A DNA stretch of 64,000 nt from Methylobacillus flagellatus_A (GTDB lineage Bacteria; Pseudomonadota; Gammaproteobacteria; Burkholderiales; Methylophilaceae), in assembly GCF_031344055.1 (NCBI RefSeq), contig NZ_JADBEN010000001.1; one strand, 5' to 3'. The notes beneath the pieces are model-generated. The model was not told the origin of the DNA and searched no databases. It saw only the letters and a program-made list of their open reading frames with translations. A program made the position numbers and the translations under genes. Below are positions 16,207 through 25,412 of the stretch, piece by piece (position 1 is the stretch's first letter; each line of letters begins with the position of its first letter).

Positions 16207-16961
16207 GCTTAGCCAAGCGCATTATTCCCTGCCTGGATGTCACTAACGGCCGCGTGGTCAAGGGCGTCAATTTCCTGGAGTTGCGCGATGCGGGCGATCC
16301 GGTGGAAATTGCGCGCCGGTATGACGAGCAGGGAGCCGATGAGCTGACCTTCCTTGATATTACTGCCAGTTCGGATAACCGTGGCCTCATCCTTGGCATC
16401 ATCGAGCAAGTGGCCTCGCAGGTGTTTATCCCGCTGACGGTGGGCGGCGGGGTGCGCGAGGTGGAAGATGTACGCCGCCTGCTCAATGCCGGCGCTGACA
16501 AAGTCAGCATCAATACGGCGGCCGTAACCAACCCGCAGCTGGTGGCGGATGCCGCGGCTCGTTTCGGGTCGCAGTGCATCGTGGTGGCGATTGATGCCAA
16601 GCAGGTGGGTGATCACTGGGAAATCTTTACCCATGGCGGGCGCACCCCTACTGGCCTGAATGCCGTTGACTGGGCGCGTAAAATGGTCGAGCTCGGCGCC
16701 GGGGAATTGTTGGTGACCAGCATGGATCGCGATGGTACCAAGATGGGCTTCAATCTCCCGCTTAACCGTGCAATCAGCGAAGCAGTGGATGTGCCCATCA
16801 TCGCGTCCGGCGGTGTTGGCAATCTGGTGCACCTGGTCGAAGGCGTCAGGGAAGGGGGCGCTGATGCGGTACTGGCCGCCAGCATCTTCCATTATGGCGA
16901 ATATACGGTGCGCCAAGCCAAGGAATACATGCGCGAGCAAGGAATAGAGGTGCGCTTATGA
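16203..16961 (+). CDS. hisF: Imidazole glycerol phosphate synthase cyclase subunit HisF
   Basis: Cyclase half of the HisHF synthase, producing imidazole glycerol phosphate and AICAR. 252 residues, (beta-alpha)8 barrel; catalytic Asp12 in IIPCLDVTNGRVVKG and the second Asp in TSMDRDGTKMGFN. Overlaps hisA upstream and hisI downstream by 4 nt each, so translation is probably coupled. Confidence 0.97.
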   Translation: MSLAKRIIPCLDVTNGRVVKGVNFLELRDAGDPVEIARRYDEQGADELTFLDITASSDNRGLILGIIEQVASQVFIPLTVGGGVREVEDVRRLLNAGADKVSINTAAVTNPQLVADAAARFGSQCIVVAIDAKQVGDHWEIFTHGGRTPTGLNAVDWARKMVELGAGELLVTSMDRDGTKMGFNLPLNRAISEAVDVPIIASGGVGNLVHLVEGVREGGADAVLAASIFHYGEYTVRQAKEYMREQGIEVRL

Positions 16962-17350
16962 GCGAGTCGTGGCTAGATAAGGTAAGCTGGACGCCAGATG
17001 GCCTGGTGCCCGTGATCGCACAGGAAGCCGGTACGAACAAAGTATTGATGTTCGCTTGGATGAACCGCGAAGCGTTGCGCCTCACGGCGGAAACGGGTCA
17101 GGCGGTGTACTGGTCGCGTTCTCGCGGCCGCCTTTGGCACAAGGGCGAAGAATCCGGCCATGTGCAGAAGGTGCACGAAATCAGGCTGGATTGCGACGAG
17201 GATGTCATCCTTATCTTGGTTGAGCAGGTAGGCGGTATTGCATGCCATACTGGCCGCCACAATTGCTTCTTCCAAAAGTTGGAGCAGGATGATTGGGTCA
17301 CTGACCAGGCTGTCATCAAGAATCCCGAGGATATTTATCACCATGAGTGA
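16958..17350 (+). CDS. hisI: Phosphoribosyl-AMP cyclohydrolase HisI
   Basis: Hydrolyses the purine ring of phosphoribosyl-AMP; zinc and magnesium enzyme. 130 residues, monofunctional (not fused to HisE). The zinc and substrate motifs are seen in YWSRSRGRLWHKGEESGH and LDCDEDVILI and in the cysteine pair CHTGRHNCF. hisE begins within its last 8 nt. Confidence 0.96.
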   Translation: MSESWLDKVSWTPDGLVPVIAQEAGTNKVLMFAWMNREALRLTAETGQAVYWSRSRGRLWHKGEESGHVQKVHEIRLDCDEDVILILVEQVGGIACHTGRHNCFFQKLEQDDWVTDQAVIKNPEDIYHHE

Positions 17351-17663
17351 TGTGCTGGACAGGCTTGCTGAACTGTTGGAACAGCGCAAGGGCGCGGATC
17401 CGCAGTCATCTTACGTTGCCAGGCTGTATGCCAAGGGCACGGATGCCATTTTGAAGAAAATTGGCGAAGAGGCGGCTGAAACCATCATCGCCGCCAAGGA
17501 CGGGGATGCGGAAAAGATAGTGTATGAAACCGCCGACCTCTGGTTCCATAGCTTGGTTATGCTGGCGCATGCCGGGCTCGGCCCTCAGGACGTGCTTCGG
17601 GAACTCGCAAGGCGGGAGGGCTTGTCGGGGCTTGAGGAAAAAGCCTCCCGTCCGGTAGAGTGA
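17343..17663 (+). CDS. hisE: Phosphoribosyl-ATP pyrophosphatase HisE
   Basis: Second step of histidine synthesis, hydrolysing PR-ATP to PR-AMP. All-alpha MazG-like fold of 106 residues; the metal-binding glutamate/aspartate motif is KKIGEEAAETIIAAKDGD followed by VYETADLWFHSLVML. I use the ATG overlapping the hisI stop; a longer in-frame extension into hisI is not family-like. Ends the his genes. Confidence 0.95.
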   Translation: MSDVLDRLAELLEQRKGADPQSSYVARLYAKGTDAILKKIGEEAAETIIAAKDGDAEKIVYETADLWFHSLVMLAHAGLGPQDVLRELARREGLSGLEEKASRPVE

Positions 17664-17696
17664 TGAATAGGCGTTTTGAATTGGAATGGAATATCG

Positions 17697-18035
17697 ATGA
17701 GTGCTGATTGTATTTTCTGTAAGATAGTGGCGAATGATATTCCTTCAAGCAAGTTTTATGAGGATGACGAAGTCATTGCGTTTCACGACATTCGTCCGAT
17801 CGCCCCGGTACACTTCCTGATAGTGCCCAAGGGGCATGTGGAAAGCTTGGCGGGCTGCGATGATTCGCACCAGGCTCTGCTAGGGAAGATATTGTTGTTA
17901 GCACCTAAGCTTGCTGCCCAGTTTGGCCTGAAAGGATTCCGCACCATGATCAATACCGGGCGTGAAGGCGGGCAGGAAGTATTTCATTTACACATCCATG
18001 TATTTGGTGGTGGCGACACCTTACCAAAGATTTAA
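17697..18035 (+). CDS. HIT-family purine nucleoside phosphoramidase (HinT)
   Basis: Histidine-triad protein of 112 residues, hydrolysing phosphoramidate bonds of purine nucleotides. The triad HLHIHVFGG places His97, His99 and His101, with the nucleophilic histidine last in the motif. N-terminal CIFCKIV with two cysteines is usual for the HinT branch. Lies between hisE and tatA as in many beta-proteobacteria; physiological role here is unproven. Confidence 0.93.
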   Translation: MSADCIFCKIVANDIPSSKFYEDDEVIAFHDIRPIAPVHFLIVPKGHVESLAGCDDSHQALLGKILLLAPKLAAQFGLKGFRTMINTGREGGQEVFHLHIHVFGGGDTLPKI

Positions 18036-18052
18036 AATTAGGAGAGCTGGTG

Positions 18053-18271
18053 ATGGGTTCATTCAGCATTTGGCATTGGTTGATCGTACTTGCAATCGTG
18101 GTGCTGATTTTCGGTACCAAGCGCTTGCGTAATCTTGGCAGCGATGTCGGCGGAGCCGTCAAAGGCTTCAAGGAAGCAGTCAATGAAGGCAAGTCTGGCA
18201 CGGCCGCGCTTGATGACGATGTCAAGGGGCAGACTGTAGAGAACGACGTCAGGCAAAAGGAAAAGCAGTAG
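18053..18271 (+). CDS. tatA: Sec-independent translocase subunit TatA
   Basis: Pore-forming subunit of the twin-arginine translocase that exports folded proteins. 72 residues: N-terminal helix IWHWLIVLAIVVLIFG, the hinge FGTKRLRNLGSDVG, then an amphipathic helix GGAVKGFKEAV and a charged tail. I prefer the ATG with GGAGAG 7 nt before it over the GTG one codon upstream. First gene of tatABC. Confidence 0.95.
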   Translation: MGSFSIWHWLIVLAIVVLIFGTKRLRNLGSDVGGAVKGFKEAVNEGKSGTAALDDDVKGQTVENDVRQKEKQ

Positions 18272-18288
18272 ACTGAACGGGCCTGCCT

Positions 18289-18642
18289 GTGTTTGATATT
18301 GCCTTTTCTGAGCTGGTCGTCATTGGGATCGTGGCACTTGTGGTCATCGGGCCGGAAAAGCTGCCCAAGGTTGCCCGCACGGTGGGCCTGTTGTTGGGCA
18401 GGGCGCAGCGCTATGTCAATAACGTCAAGTCGGACATCAGCCGCGAATTGCGTTTCGAGGAGCTGCAGCGATTGCAGGCAGACATCCGGGATGCCGAGTC
18501 GGCTTTTAAGCAGGCTGGCACCGATATAGAGCAGGAAATGCAGAAAATAGCTTCTCCTGGTCAGGAAAGTCCAGATTCGGAACCTCGGATCTCTGGCCAG
18601 AATACGGACGACGGTTTACAAAATCGCGGCAGGCCAGATTGA
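18289..18642 (+). CDS. tatB: Twin-arginine translocase subunit TatB
   Basis: With TatC forms the receptor for twin-arginine signal peptides. 117 residues, GTG start. Motif MFDIAFSELVVIGIVALVVIGPEKLPKVART is characteristic of TatB rather than TatA (Glu8, GPEKLP). A long amphipathic helix and a hydrophilic tail follow. Its stop overlaps the TTG start of tatC. Confidence 0.95.
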   Translation: MFDIAFSELVVIGIVALVVIGPEKLPKVARTVGLLLGRAQRYVNNVKSDISRELRFEELQRLQADIRDAESAFKQAGTDIEQEMQKIASPGQESPDSEPRISGQNTDDGLQNRGRPD

Positions 18643-19373
18643 ATACCCCTTCAGATACCTTCGTCTCGCACCTGATCGAGCTGCGGGACCGTTTGTTGCG
18701 CATCATTATCGGCATCGTGCTGATTACGCTGGTCCTGTTCCCGTTCGCCAACGACATCTACCACTTTCTGGCCCGGCCTTTGTTGCAGAGCCTGCCTGTC
18801 GGCGGGCAGATGATTGCGACCGATGTCACGACGCCATTCTTCGTGCCCATGAAAGTGGTGTTGCTGGCGGCATTCATGCTGTCCCTGCCTCATACCCTGT
18901 ACCAGATATGGGCATTTGTCGCCCCTGGGCTTTATACGCACGAACAGCGCCTGATCGGGCCGCTGGTTTTTGCGAGCACCATGCTGTTCCTGGTAGGGAT
19001 GGCATTCGCCTATTTTCTGGTGTTTCCCGTCGTGTTCGGCTTCATTACCCACACCGCGCCGGAAGGCGTGGCGGTCATGACGGACATCGGCAAGTATCTG
19101 GATTTTGCCATTACCCTCTTTATCGCATTCGGGCTGGCTTTTGAAGTGCCGGTTGCGGTTGTGCTGCTGGTGAGTGCCGGTATCGTGAGTGTCGCATCGC
19201 TGCGCGAGGCACGGTCCTACGTGATTGTCGGGGCATTCGTCATTGGCGCGATCTTCACGCCGCCCGACGTGATTTCCCAGGTGATGCTGGCCGTGCCGTT
19301 ATGGGTACTGTATGAGGCTGGCATCCTGGTGGCGAGCATGATCCAGAGAAAAGGCCAGCAACAGCTACATTGA
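18639..19373 (+). CDS. tatC: Twin-arginine translocase subunit TatC
   Basis: Six-helix membrane core of the Tat receptor, 244 residues. Conserved N-terminal FVSHLIELRDRLLR and the first-loop/periplasmic cap region with FFVPMKVVLLAA, then FAYFLVFPVVFGF with the conserved FxxP, and the final FTPPDVISQVMLAVPLWVLYE are present. TTG start overlapping tatB by 4 nt. Converges on the DegS-like gene with 35 bp between them. Confidence 0.95.
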   Translation: MNTPSDTFVSHLIELRDRLLRIIIGIVLITLVLFPFANDIYHFLARPLLQSLPVGGQMIATDVTTPFFVPMKVVLLAAFMLSLPHTLYQIWAFVAPGLYTHEQRLIGPLVFASTMLFLVGMAFAYFLVFPVVFGFITHTAPEGVAVMTDIGKYLDFAITLFIAFGLAFEVPVAVVLLVSAGIVSVASLREARSYVIVGAFVIGAIFTPPDVISQVMLAVPLWVLYEAGILVASMIQRKGQQQLH

Positions 19374-19408
19374 TGCGGCTGCCGGCCCGGTGGGAAGCTG
19401 GCTATCCC

Positions 19409-20575
19409 TTATTCGCGGTTGTTGGCAAGCTGCGGGGTAGGCCGCTTGCCGATGACGATAGGCAATACTAGTTCGTCTTGGTTACGCGCAACCTTGATCA
19501 GCACTTTCTTCTCGGGCTTCAGGTTGGATATCACGTTCAGCATGGTCGAGCTGTCGATGACCTCCCGGCCATCGATCTCCAGCAGGATATCGCCAGGGCG
19601 CAGTCCGGCCTTGTCTGCGGGGCTTCCGCGCACTACGCCTGCGACCAGTGATCCGCGCACTTGCTTTAGGCGGAATGATTCCGCCAGTTCGGGCGTAATG
19701 TCCTGTGCTTCTATGCCGATCCAGCCGCGGGTCACGCTGCCTTGGCGGATAATCTGTTCCATGACTTGCTTGACCAGGCTCACAGGAATAGCGAAGCCTA
19801 TTCCCATGGATCCGCCGCTGCGGGAATAAATCGCGCTATTGATGCCTACCAGGTTGCCTTCGGTATCGATCAGGGCGCCTCCGGAATTGCCGGGGTTGAT
19901 CGGCGCATCTGTCTGGATGAAGTTTTCAAAGGTATTGATGCCAAGATGGCTGCGGCCAAGCGCGCTGATAATGCCTTGCGTAACGGTTTGGCCGACGCCG
20001 AATGGATTGCCGATTGCGAGTACGACGTCGCCCACGCTGATATTGCCAGGCTGAGCAAACGTAATGGCAGGCAGGTTGCGCACATTGATCTTGAGCACGG
20101 CAAGATCGGTTTCGGGATCGGTGCCCACGATACGGGCAGGGAAGGTCCTGCCGTCGGGCAGCGCGACCTCGATCTCGTCAGCAGCTTCAATGACGTGATG
20201 ATTGGTCAGGATCAGGCCCTGGCTGTTGACGATGACGCCCGATCCCAGGCTGTTCTCGCGCTGGCTTTGCTGTTCGTCCAGCTGATCGCCGAAGAAGTGA
20301 CGGAATAAGGGGTCATCCATAAAAGGATTACCCATGGGCTGATTGGATTTTTTCGAGGTGAAGATGTTGACGACGCTGGGCATGGCTGCCTGAGCCGCCT
20401 GCCGGTAGGACCCTGGCTGTGCCTGACCGGATTCACTGTAAGTGGGCGCTTCCTTGACGGCGGCAACGGGCTTGTCGTTCACTTGAAGCAAGTGCGGGTA
20501 AAACAACTGCACCACAAAAAGAGCAGCAAGACTGATGGTGACTGTCTGTGCAAAAATAAGCCAGAGTTTGCGCAT
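19409..20575 (-). CDS. Membrane-anchored trypsin-like serine protease, DegS/HtrA family
   Basis: Periplasmic HtrA-family protease of 388 residues with one PDZ domain. An uncleaved-looking N-terminal anchor (WLIFAQTVTISLAALFVVQLF) is followed by the protease: His127 in LTNHHVIEA, Asp157 in PETDLAVLKI and Ser231 in NPGNSGGALID. A single C-terminal PDZ (GVVRGSPADKAGLRPGDILLEIDG) and the anchor favour DegS over DegP/DegQ, but no rse genes are nearby, so a sigma-E role is inference. Divergent from the Nif3-like gene. Confidence 0.92.
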   Translation of the reverse strand: MRKLWLIFAQTVTISLAALFVVQLFYPHLLQVNDKPVAAVKEAPTYSESGQAQPGSYRQAAQAAMPSVVNIFTSKKSNQPMGNPFMDDPLFRHFFGDQLDEQQSQRENSLGSGVIVNSQGLILTNHHVIEAADEIEVALPDGRTFPARIVGTDPETDLAVLKINVRNLPAITFAQPGNISVGDVVLAIGNPFGVGQTVTQGIISALGRSHLGINTFENFIQTDAPINPGNSGGALIDTEGNLVGINSAIYSRSGGSMGIGFAIPVSLVKQVMEQIIRQGSVTRGWIGIEAQDITPELAESFRLKQVRGSLVAGVVRGSPADKAGLRPGDILLEIDGREVIDSSTMLNVISNLKPEKKVLIKVARNQDELVLPIVIGKRPTPQLANNRE

Positions 20576-20618
20576 GTTGGTTTCGACGTGGTGCGAGTCT
20601 AAATGTTGGAGAGTGTAA

Positions 20619-21365
20619 ATGAAGCTAAAAGAACTGGTTGATTATACCGGACAATTCCTTGAGGTTGAGCGCTTCAAAGATTATTGTCCGAATGGCCTGC
20701 AAGTGCAGGGGCGTGGTGAAGTCAATAAGCTGGTAACGGGCGTAACAGCCAGCCTGGCCTTGCTCGATGCGGCACAGGAAGCGGGTGCCGATGCCATACT
20801 GGTGCACCATGGATATTTCTGGCGCAATGAGTCTCCCGTCGTCACAGGCATCAAGCACGTACGCCTGAAATTCCTATTGCAGCATGACATCAGCCTGCTT
20901 GCATACCACTTGCCGCTCGATGCCCACAAGGAGCTTGGCAACAACGCGCGGCTAGGCCAAATCATGGGCATAACGCTGGAAGGGTGGGCTGGCGACCAAG
21001 GATTGATCGCGTATGGCGCCCTGCCGGCTGAAGCTACATTGGGAGCATTTTCTGGTGCGCTGGCAAACCAGTTGCGCCGTACCCCGCAGGTGTTCGGCGA
21101 CTTAGAAAGAAAAGTGCGCCGCGTCGCTTGGTGTAGCGGCGGTGCACAAGGCTATTTCGAGACGGCAATCAGTCTTGGCGTAGACCTTTACATCAGCGGA
21201 GAGGTATCCGAGCAGATATTTCATCTGGCACACGAAACGGGAGTGGCCTACATCGCCGCGGGACACCATGCGACGGAACGTTATGGGATAGAGGCGCTGG
21301 GGACGCATCTGGCAGAAAAGTTTGCATTGGAGCATGAGTTTATCGATATTGAAAATCCAATATAA
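20619..21365 (+). CDS. Nif3-like dinuclear metal-centre protein
   Basis: NIF3/YbgI (DUF34) family, 248 residues, normal bacterial length. Metal-binding motifs: ILVHHGYFW with the His pair, LLAYHLPLDAHKELGNN, and the C-terminal AAGHHATERYGIEALG. Proteins of this family form toroidal hexamers with a two-metal site; some are linked to GTP cyclohydrolase I-like or cofactor roles, but the function is still unsettled. In related bacteria the next genes are petABC; here sspA follows. Confidence 0.93.
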   Translation: MKLKELVDYTGQFLEVERFKDYCPNGLQVQGRGEVNKLVTGVTASLALLDAAQEAGADAILVHHGYFWRNESPVVTGIKHVRLKFLLQHDISLLAYHLPLDAHKELGNNARLGQIMGITLEGWAGDQGLIAYGALPAEATLGAFSGALANQLRRTPQVFGDLERKVRRVAWCSGGAQGYFETAISLGVDLYISGEVSEQIFHLAHETGVAYIAAGHHATERYGIEALGTHLAEKFALEHEFIDIENPI

Positions 21366-21399
21366 CTTGATGATTATTAAGTTAAAAATAAACATTATC

Positions 21400-21428
21400 T
21401 TTCATTTTGTCCGCACTTTCTGTACAAT
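21400..21428 (+). promoter_or_regulatory. Candidate sspAB promoter
   Basis: TTTCAT (21400-21405), 17-nt spacer, TACAAT (21423-21428), inside the 173-bp AT-rich gap before sspA. The -10 matches 5 of 6; the -35 is weak. Confidence 0.4.
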
Positions 21429-21538
21429 CTTGCCCTTACTTTGACCGGTTGCGTGCATGATCCGGCTGAAAGCTTTCTTTATTCCCTGGCAGAGTTCTAT
21501 CCATCCTGCTGGGCATTCTTCAAGTGAGATAATGAATT

Positions 21539-22138
21539 ATGATGACTTTGTATTCCGGTACCACCTGTCCTTATAGCCATCGTTGCCGTATTGTGCTGTT
21601 CGAAAAGGGCATGGATTTCCAGGTGATAGATGTGGATATGGCAAACAAGCCGGAAGACTTGGCCGTGATCAATCCGCATAACACGGTGCCTGTGCTGGTT
21701 GAGCGTGACTTGGTGCTCGAGCAGGCCAATATCATCAACGAATATATCGATGAGCGCTTCCCGCATCCGCAATTGATGCCGGCCGACCCCGTGATGCGCG
21801 CCCGCGCCCGCTTATTCCTGCATAACTTCGAAGAGCAGCTGTTCAGCCATATAGACGATATCGAGTCTGGAAATGCCAAGGCTGCGGACAAGGCGCGCGC
21901 GACGATACGCGACAACCTGACCCAGATCGTTCCCTTGTTCAGCCGTCAGGAATACATCCTGGGCGACGAGTTTTCCATGCTGGATGTCGCCATCGCCCCG
22001 CTGCTCTGGCGCTTGGGCCATTACGGTATCGAGCTGCCGAAGCAAGCCGCCCCTTTACTTAAGTATGCGGAACGTATATTCTCTCGCCCGGCTTACATCG
22101 AAGCGATGACGCCCTCCGAAAAAGCGATGCGGAAATAG
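21539..22138 (+). CDS. sspA: Stringent starvation protein A SspA
   Basis: RNA-polymerase-associated protein with a glutathione S-transferase fold, 199 residues, involved in stationary-phase and stress transcription. N-terminal thioredoxin-like part begins TLYSGTTCPYSHRCRIVLFEKGMDF; a GST C-terminal helical part follows with YILGDEFSMLDVAIAPLLWRL. The CPYS sequence is not expected to be catalytic, since SspA lacks GST activity. Two consecutive ATG codons can serve as start. Followed by sspB after 8 nt. Confidence 0.95.
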   Translation: MMTLYSGTTCPYSHRCRIVLFEKGMDFQVIDVDMANKPEDLAVINPHNTVPVLVERDLVLEQANIINEYIDERFPHPQLMPADPVMRARARLFLHNFEEQLFSHIDDIESGNAKAADKARATIRDNLTQIVPLFSRQEYILGDEFSMLDVAIAPLLWRLGHYGIELPKQAAPLLKYAERIFSRPAYIEAMTPSEKAMRK

Positions 22139-22146
22139 GTGGTCCA

Positions 22147-22569
22147 ATGAGCGCAATTACCTCGACCAAGCCATATATGGTGCGCGCTATTCACGAGTGG
22201 TGCACGGATAACGGCTTGACGCCGCATTTGCTGGTTGTCGTCAATGCGCAAACGATAGTGCCCATGGCCTATGTGAAGGATGGGCAGATAGTGCTGAATA
22301 TTAATTACAGCGCTACAAAAAGTTTGCATATTGGAACAGATGCTGTTACATTCTCAGCCCGTTTCAACGGTGCATCGAATGAGCTGTATGTGCCGATGAG
22401 TGCGGTGCGAGGAATTTTTGCCCGCGAGAATGGACAAGGCATGTTTTTCGAAGAGGATTCTCCAGATATGGATCCCGATGAAAAAGGTGCTCAAGGCGGT
22501 GAGGCGAGTATTGGGAGTTCGCCTGATGCGCCGGTGGTAAAAAAGCCATCATTAAGGGTGGTGAAGTAG
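22147..22569 (+). CDS. sspB: ClpXP protease specificity-enhancing factor SspB
   Basis: Adaptor that binds ssrA-tagged peptides and delivers them to ClpXP. 140 residues: an N-terminal substrate-binding domain (TPHLLVVVNAQTIVPMAYVKDGQIVLNI-type segment, followed by FSARFNGASNELYVPMSAVRGIFARENG), a flexible acidic linker, and the C-terminal ClpX-docking tail ending KPSLRVVK. That tail matches the known XB motif (LRVVK). In an operon with sspA. Confidence 0.95.
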   Translation: MSAITSTKPYMVRAIHEWCTDNGLTPHLLVVVNAQTIVPMAYVKDGQIVLNINYSATKSLHIGTDAVTFSARFNGASNELYVPMSAVRGIFARENGQGMFFEEDSPDMDPDEKGAQGGEASIGSSPDAPVVKKPSLRVVK

Positions 22570-22588
22570 TAATAAAAGTTTCAGTTGT

Positions 22589-22664
22589 GCCGGATTAGCT
22601 CAGTTGGTAGAGCAGCGCACTTGTAATGCGAAGGTCGTCAGTTCGATTCCGACATCCGGCACCA
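22589..22664 (+). tRNA. tRNA-Thr (anticodon TGT)
   Basis: Complete cloverleaf: acceptor GCCGGAT pairs with ATCCGGC, T-arm GTTCGATTC, and encoded CCA at the 3' end. Anticodon TGT in loop CTTGTAA. First of a Thr-Tyr-Gly-Thr cluster leading into tuf. Confidence 0.95.
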
Positions 22665-22683
22665 TTTCTTTTTGAAAATGCGT

Positions 22684-22712
22684 TTGACACTAAGTCAAAA
22701 TATACGCATAAT
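22684..22712 (+). promoter_or_regulatory. Strong sigma-70 promoter inside the tRNA cluster
   Basis: Perfect -35 TTGACA (22684-22689), 17-nt spacer, CATAAT (22707-22712). The following bases CCCGGG form a GC-rich discriminator, a hallmark of stringently controlled stable-RNA promoters. Start expected near 22719, eight bases before tRNA-Tyr; it should drive tRNA-Tyr, -Gly, -Thr and tuf. Confidence 0.75.
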
Positions 22713-22726
22713 CCCGGGTTCTGTTT

Positions 22727-22811
22727 GGAGGGGTGGCCGAGTGGTTAAAGGCGACGGACTGTAAATCCGTTCTCTCAGAGTACGAAGGTTCGAATCCTTC
22801 CCCCTCCACCA
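22727..22811 (+). tRNA. tRNA-Tyr (anticodon GTA)
   Basis: Class II tRNA of 85 nt with a long variable arm; acceptor GGAGGGG pairs with CCCCTCC; anticodon GTA at 22761-22763; encoded CCA. Confidence 0.95.
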
Positions 22812-22853
22812 GCATAGAATTTGGGGCCAGGGCATAGATTTCTGGTTAGATGT

Positions 22854-22929
22854 GCGGGTGTAGCTCAGTTGGTAGAGCACTTGCCTTCCAAGCAAGATGT
22901 CGCGAGTTCGAACCTCGTCGCCCGCTCCA
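22854..22929 (+). tRNA. tRNA-Gly (anticodon TCC)
   Basis: Acceptor GCGGGTG with CGCCCGC (one G-U), anticodon loop CTTCCAA with TCC at 22887-22889, discriminator T, encoded CCA. Confidence 0.95.
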
Positions 22930-22955
22930 TTTAAAATTCAGAATTTAAGAAAAAT

Positions 22956-23030
<75 letters not shown>

Positions 23031-23076
23031 TTTGGTGCTTGGATATTAAACGCACTCATTAACTTGATAAAGTCGG

Positions 23077-24282
<1,206 letters not shown>

Positions 24283-24292
24283 TATCCCGTTA

Positions 24293-24322
24293 GGCCGTGC
24301 ATCCTTAAACAGATGTGCGGCC
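24293..24322 (+). promoter_or_regulatory. Hairpin between tuf copy 1 and tRNA-Trp
   Basis: GGCCGTGCAT (24293-24302) pairs with ATGTGCGGCC (24313-24322), ten pairs with two wobbles, 10-nt loop. No T-tract follows, so RNA processing that separates tuf mRNA from tRNA-Trp is more likely than termination. Confidence 0.5.
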
Positions 24323-24343
24323 ATTGTGTTGGTGAAGCTTTAC

Positions 24344-24419
24344 AGGCCAGTAGCTCAATTGGCAGAGTATCGGTCTCCAAAACCGAGGGTTGGGGGTTCG
24401 AGGCCCTCCTGGCCTGCCA
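24344..24419 (+). tRNA. tRNA-Trp (anticodon CCA)
   Basis: Acceptor AGGCCAG pairs with CTGGCCT; anticodon CCA at 24377-24379 in loop CTCCAAA; discriminator G and encoded CCA. Between tuf and secE, as in most beta- and gamma-proteobacteria. Confidence 0.95.
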
Positions 24420-24436
24420 TTAATTAAGTGCAAAAT

Positions 24437-24784
24437 ATGACCGAAAAGATTAAGCTGGTGATATCCCTGCTGTTGGTTGCTGCGGGGGTTGCCGGCTTTT
24501 ATTTGCTGGCTGATCAGGCGCTGGTAGTGCGTATTCTGGCCTTTTTGGCAGGGATTATTGTTGCACTGCTCGTGTTGAAAACGACCCCAACGGGACAGAA
24601 TGCGTTTTCATTTGCGCGCGAAGCCGTGATTGAAACCCGCAAGGTTGTCTGGCCTACGCGCAAGGAAACGATACAAACCACCGCTGCAGTGTTCGGGCTG
24701 GTGATTGTGATGGCCATTTTCCTCTGGATCGTTGATATTGGCTTCATGTGGGCTGTGAAGCAGTTGATGGGGAGGGGCGCGTGA
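24437..24784 (+). CDS. secE: Preprotein translocase subunit SecE
   Basis: Essential clamp subunit of SecYEG. 115 residues from the chosen ATG, with three membrane helices as in E. coli: two near the N-terminus and the conserved third after the amphipathic stretch EAVIETRKVVWPTRKETIQTT. A GTG three codons earlier is an alternative start; neither has a strong ribosome site. Overlaps nusG by one base (TGATG). Confidence 0.93.
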   Translation: MTEKIKLVISLLLVAAGVAGFYLLADQALVVRILAFLAGIIVALLVLKTTPTGQNAFSFAREAVIETRKVVWPTRKETIQTTAAVFGLVIVMAIFLWIVDIGFMWAVKQLMGRGA

Positions 24785-25323
24785 TGAGCAATATGCGGTG
24801 GTATGCCGTGCAGGCTTTCTCCGGGTTTGAGAAGTCGGTCAAGAAAGGGTTGGAAGAGCGCATTGCGCGTTCTGATATCGGTGATTTGTTTGGCGATATC
24901 TTGGTGCCGGTCGAAGAAGTCGTCGAGATGAAGAACGGCGTCAAGAGCATTACCGAGCGGAAATTGTATCCGGGCTATGTTCTGGTTCAGATGCAGATGA
25001 GCGATGAAAGCTGGCATTTGGTGAAGAGTACGCCCCGCGTGACGGCATTTATCGGCGGTACTGCGCAGAAGCCGACCCCGATCAAGGACAAGGAAGTTGA
25101 AATCATCCTGCAGCGCATGGATGAAAGCAAGAGCAATCCGACGCAGAAGCTTACCTTTGATAAGGGTGAGTCTGTGCGTGTGATTGATGGTCCGTTCAAG
25201 GACTTCTCTGGCAGTGTTGAAGATATCAATTATGAGAAGAGCAAGCTGCGCGTGTCGGTGGTGATCTTCGGTCGTGCTACACCTGTGGAGCTGGATTTCA
25301 GCCAGGTGGAAAAAGAGGTTTAA
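24784..25323 (+). CDS. nusG: Transcription elongation/antitermination factor NusG
   Basis: Couples RNA polymerase to Rho and to the ribosome. 179 residues: NGN domain from MRWYAVQAFSGFEKSV to about residue 115, and KOW domain with GESVRVIDGPFKDFSGSVEDI. Start ATG overlaps the secE stop; a longer frame into secE is not family-like. rplK follows after a structured leader. Confidence 0.97.
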   Translation: MSNMRWYAVQAFSGFEKSVKKGLEERIARSDIGDLFGDILVPVEEVVEMKNGVKSITERKLYPGYVLVQMQMSDESWHLVKSTPRVTAFIGGTAQKPTPIKDKEVEIILQRMDESKSNPTQKLTFDKGESVRVIDGPFKDFSGSVEDINYEKSKLRVSVVIFGRATPVELDFSQVEKEV

Positions 25324-25339
25324 TGGTATTGAGCTGTGT

Positions 25340-25389
25340 CTTGCCCTGTGGCAAGGCGCGGCTTTTTGCACTCCGGCGTTTTGGAGTGC
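25340..25389 (+). promoter_or_regulatory. Structured leader of the rplKA genes
   Basis: Two hairpins in a row: CTTGCC-CTGT-GGCAAG (25340-25355) and GCACTCC-N8-GGAGTGC (25368-25389); a third follows. Known for the family: ribosomal protein L1 represses rplKA by binding its mRNA leader. An L1 site is likely in this gap but not pinned down. Confidence 0.5.
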
Positions 25390-25394
25390 TCAGC

Positions 25395-25412
25395 GTGATG
25401 CTGGTGCATCAC
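25395..25412 (+). promoter_or_regulatory. Third hairpin in the rplK leader
   Basis: GTGATGC (25395-25401), loop TGGT, GCATCAC (25406-25412): perfect 7-bp stem, about 60 nt before the rplK ATG. Candidate part of the L1 autoregulatory site. Confidence 0.45.
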
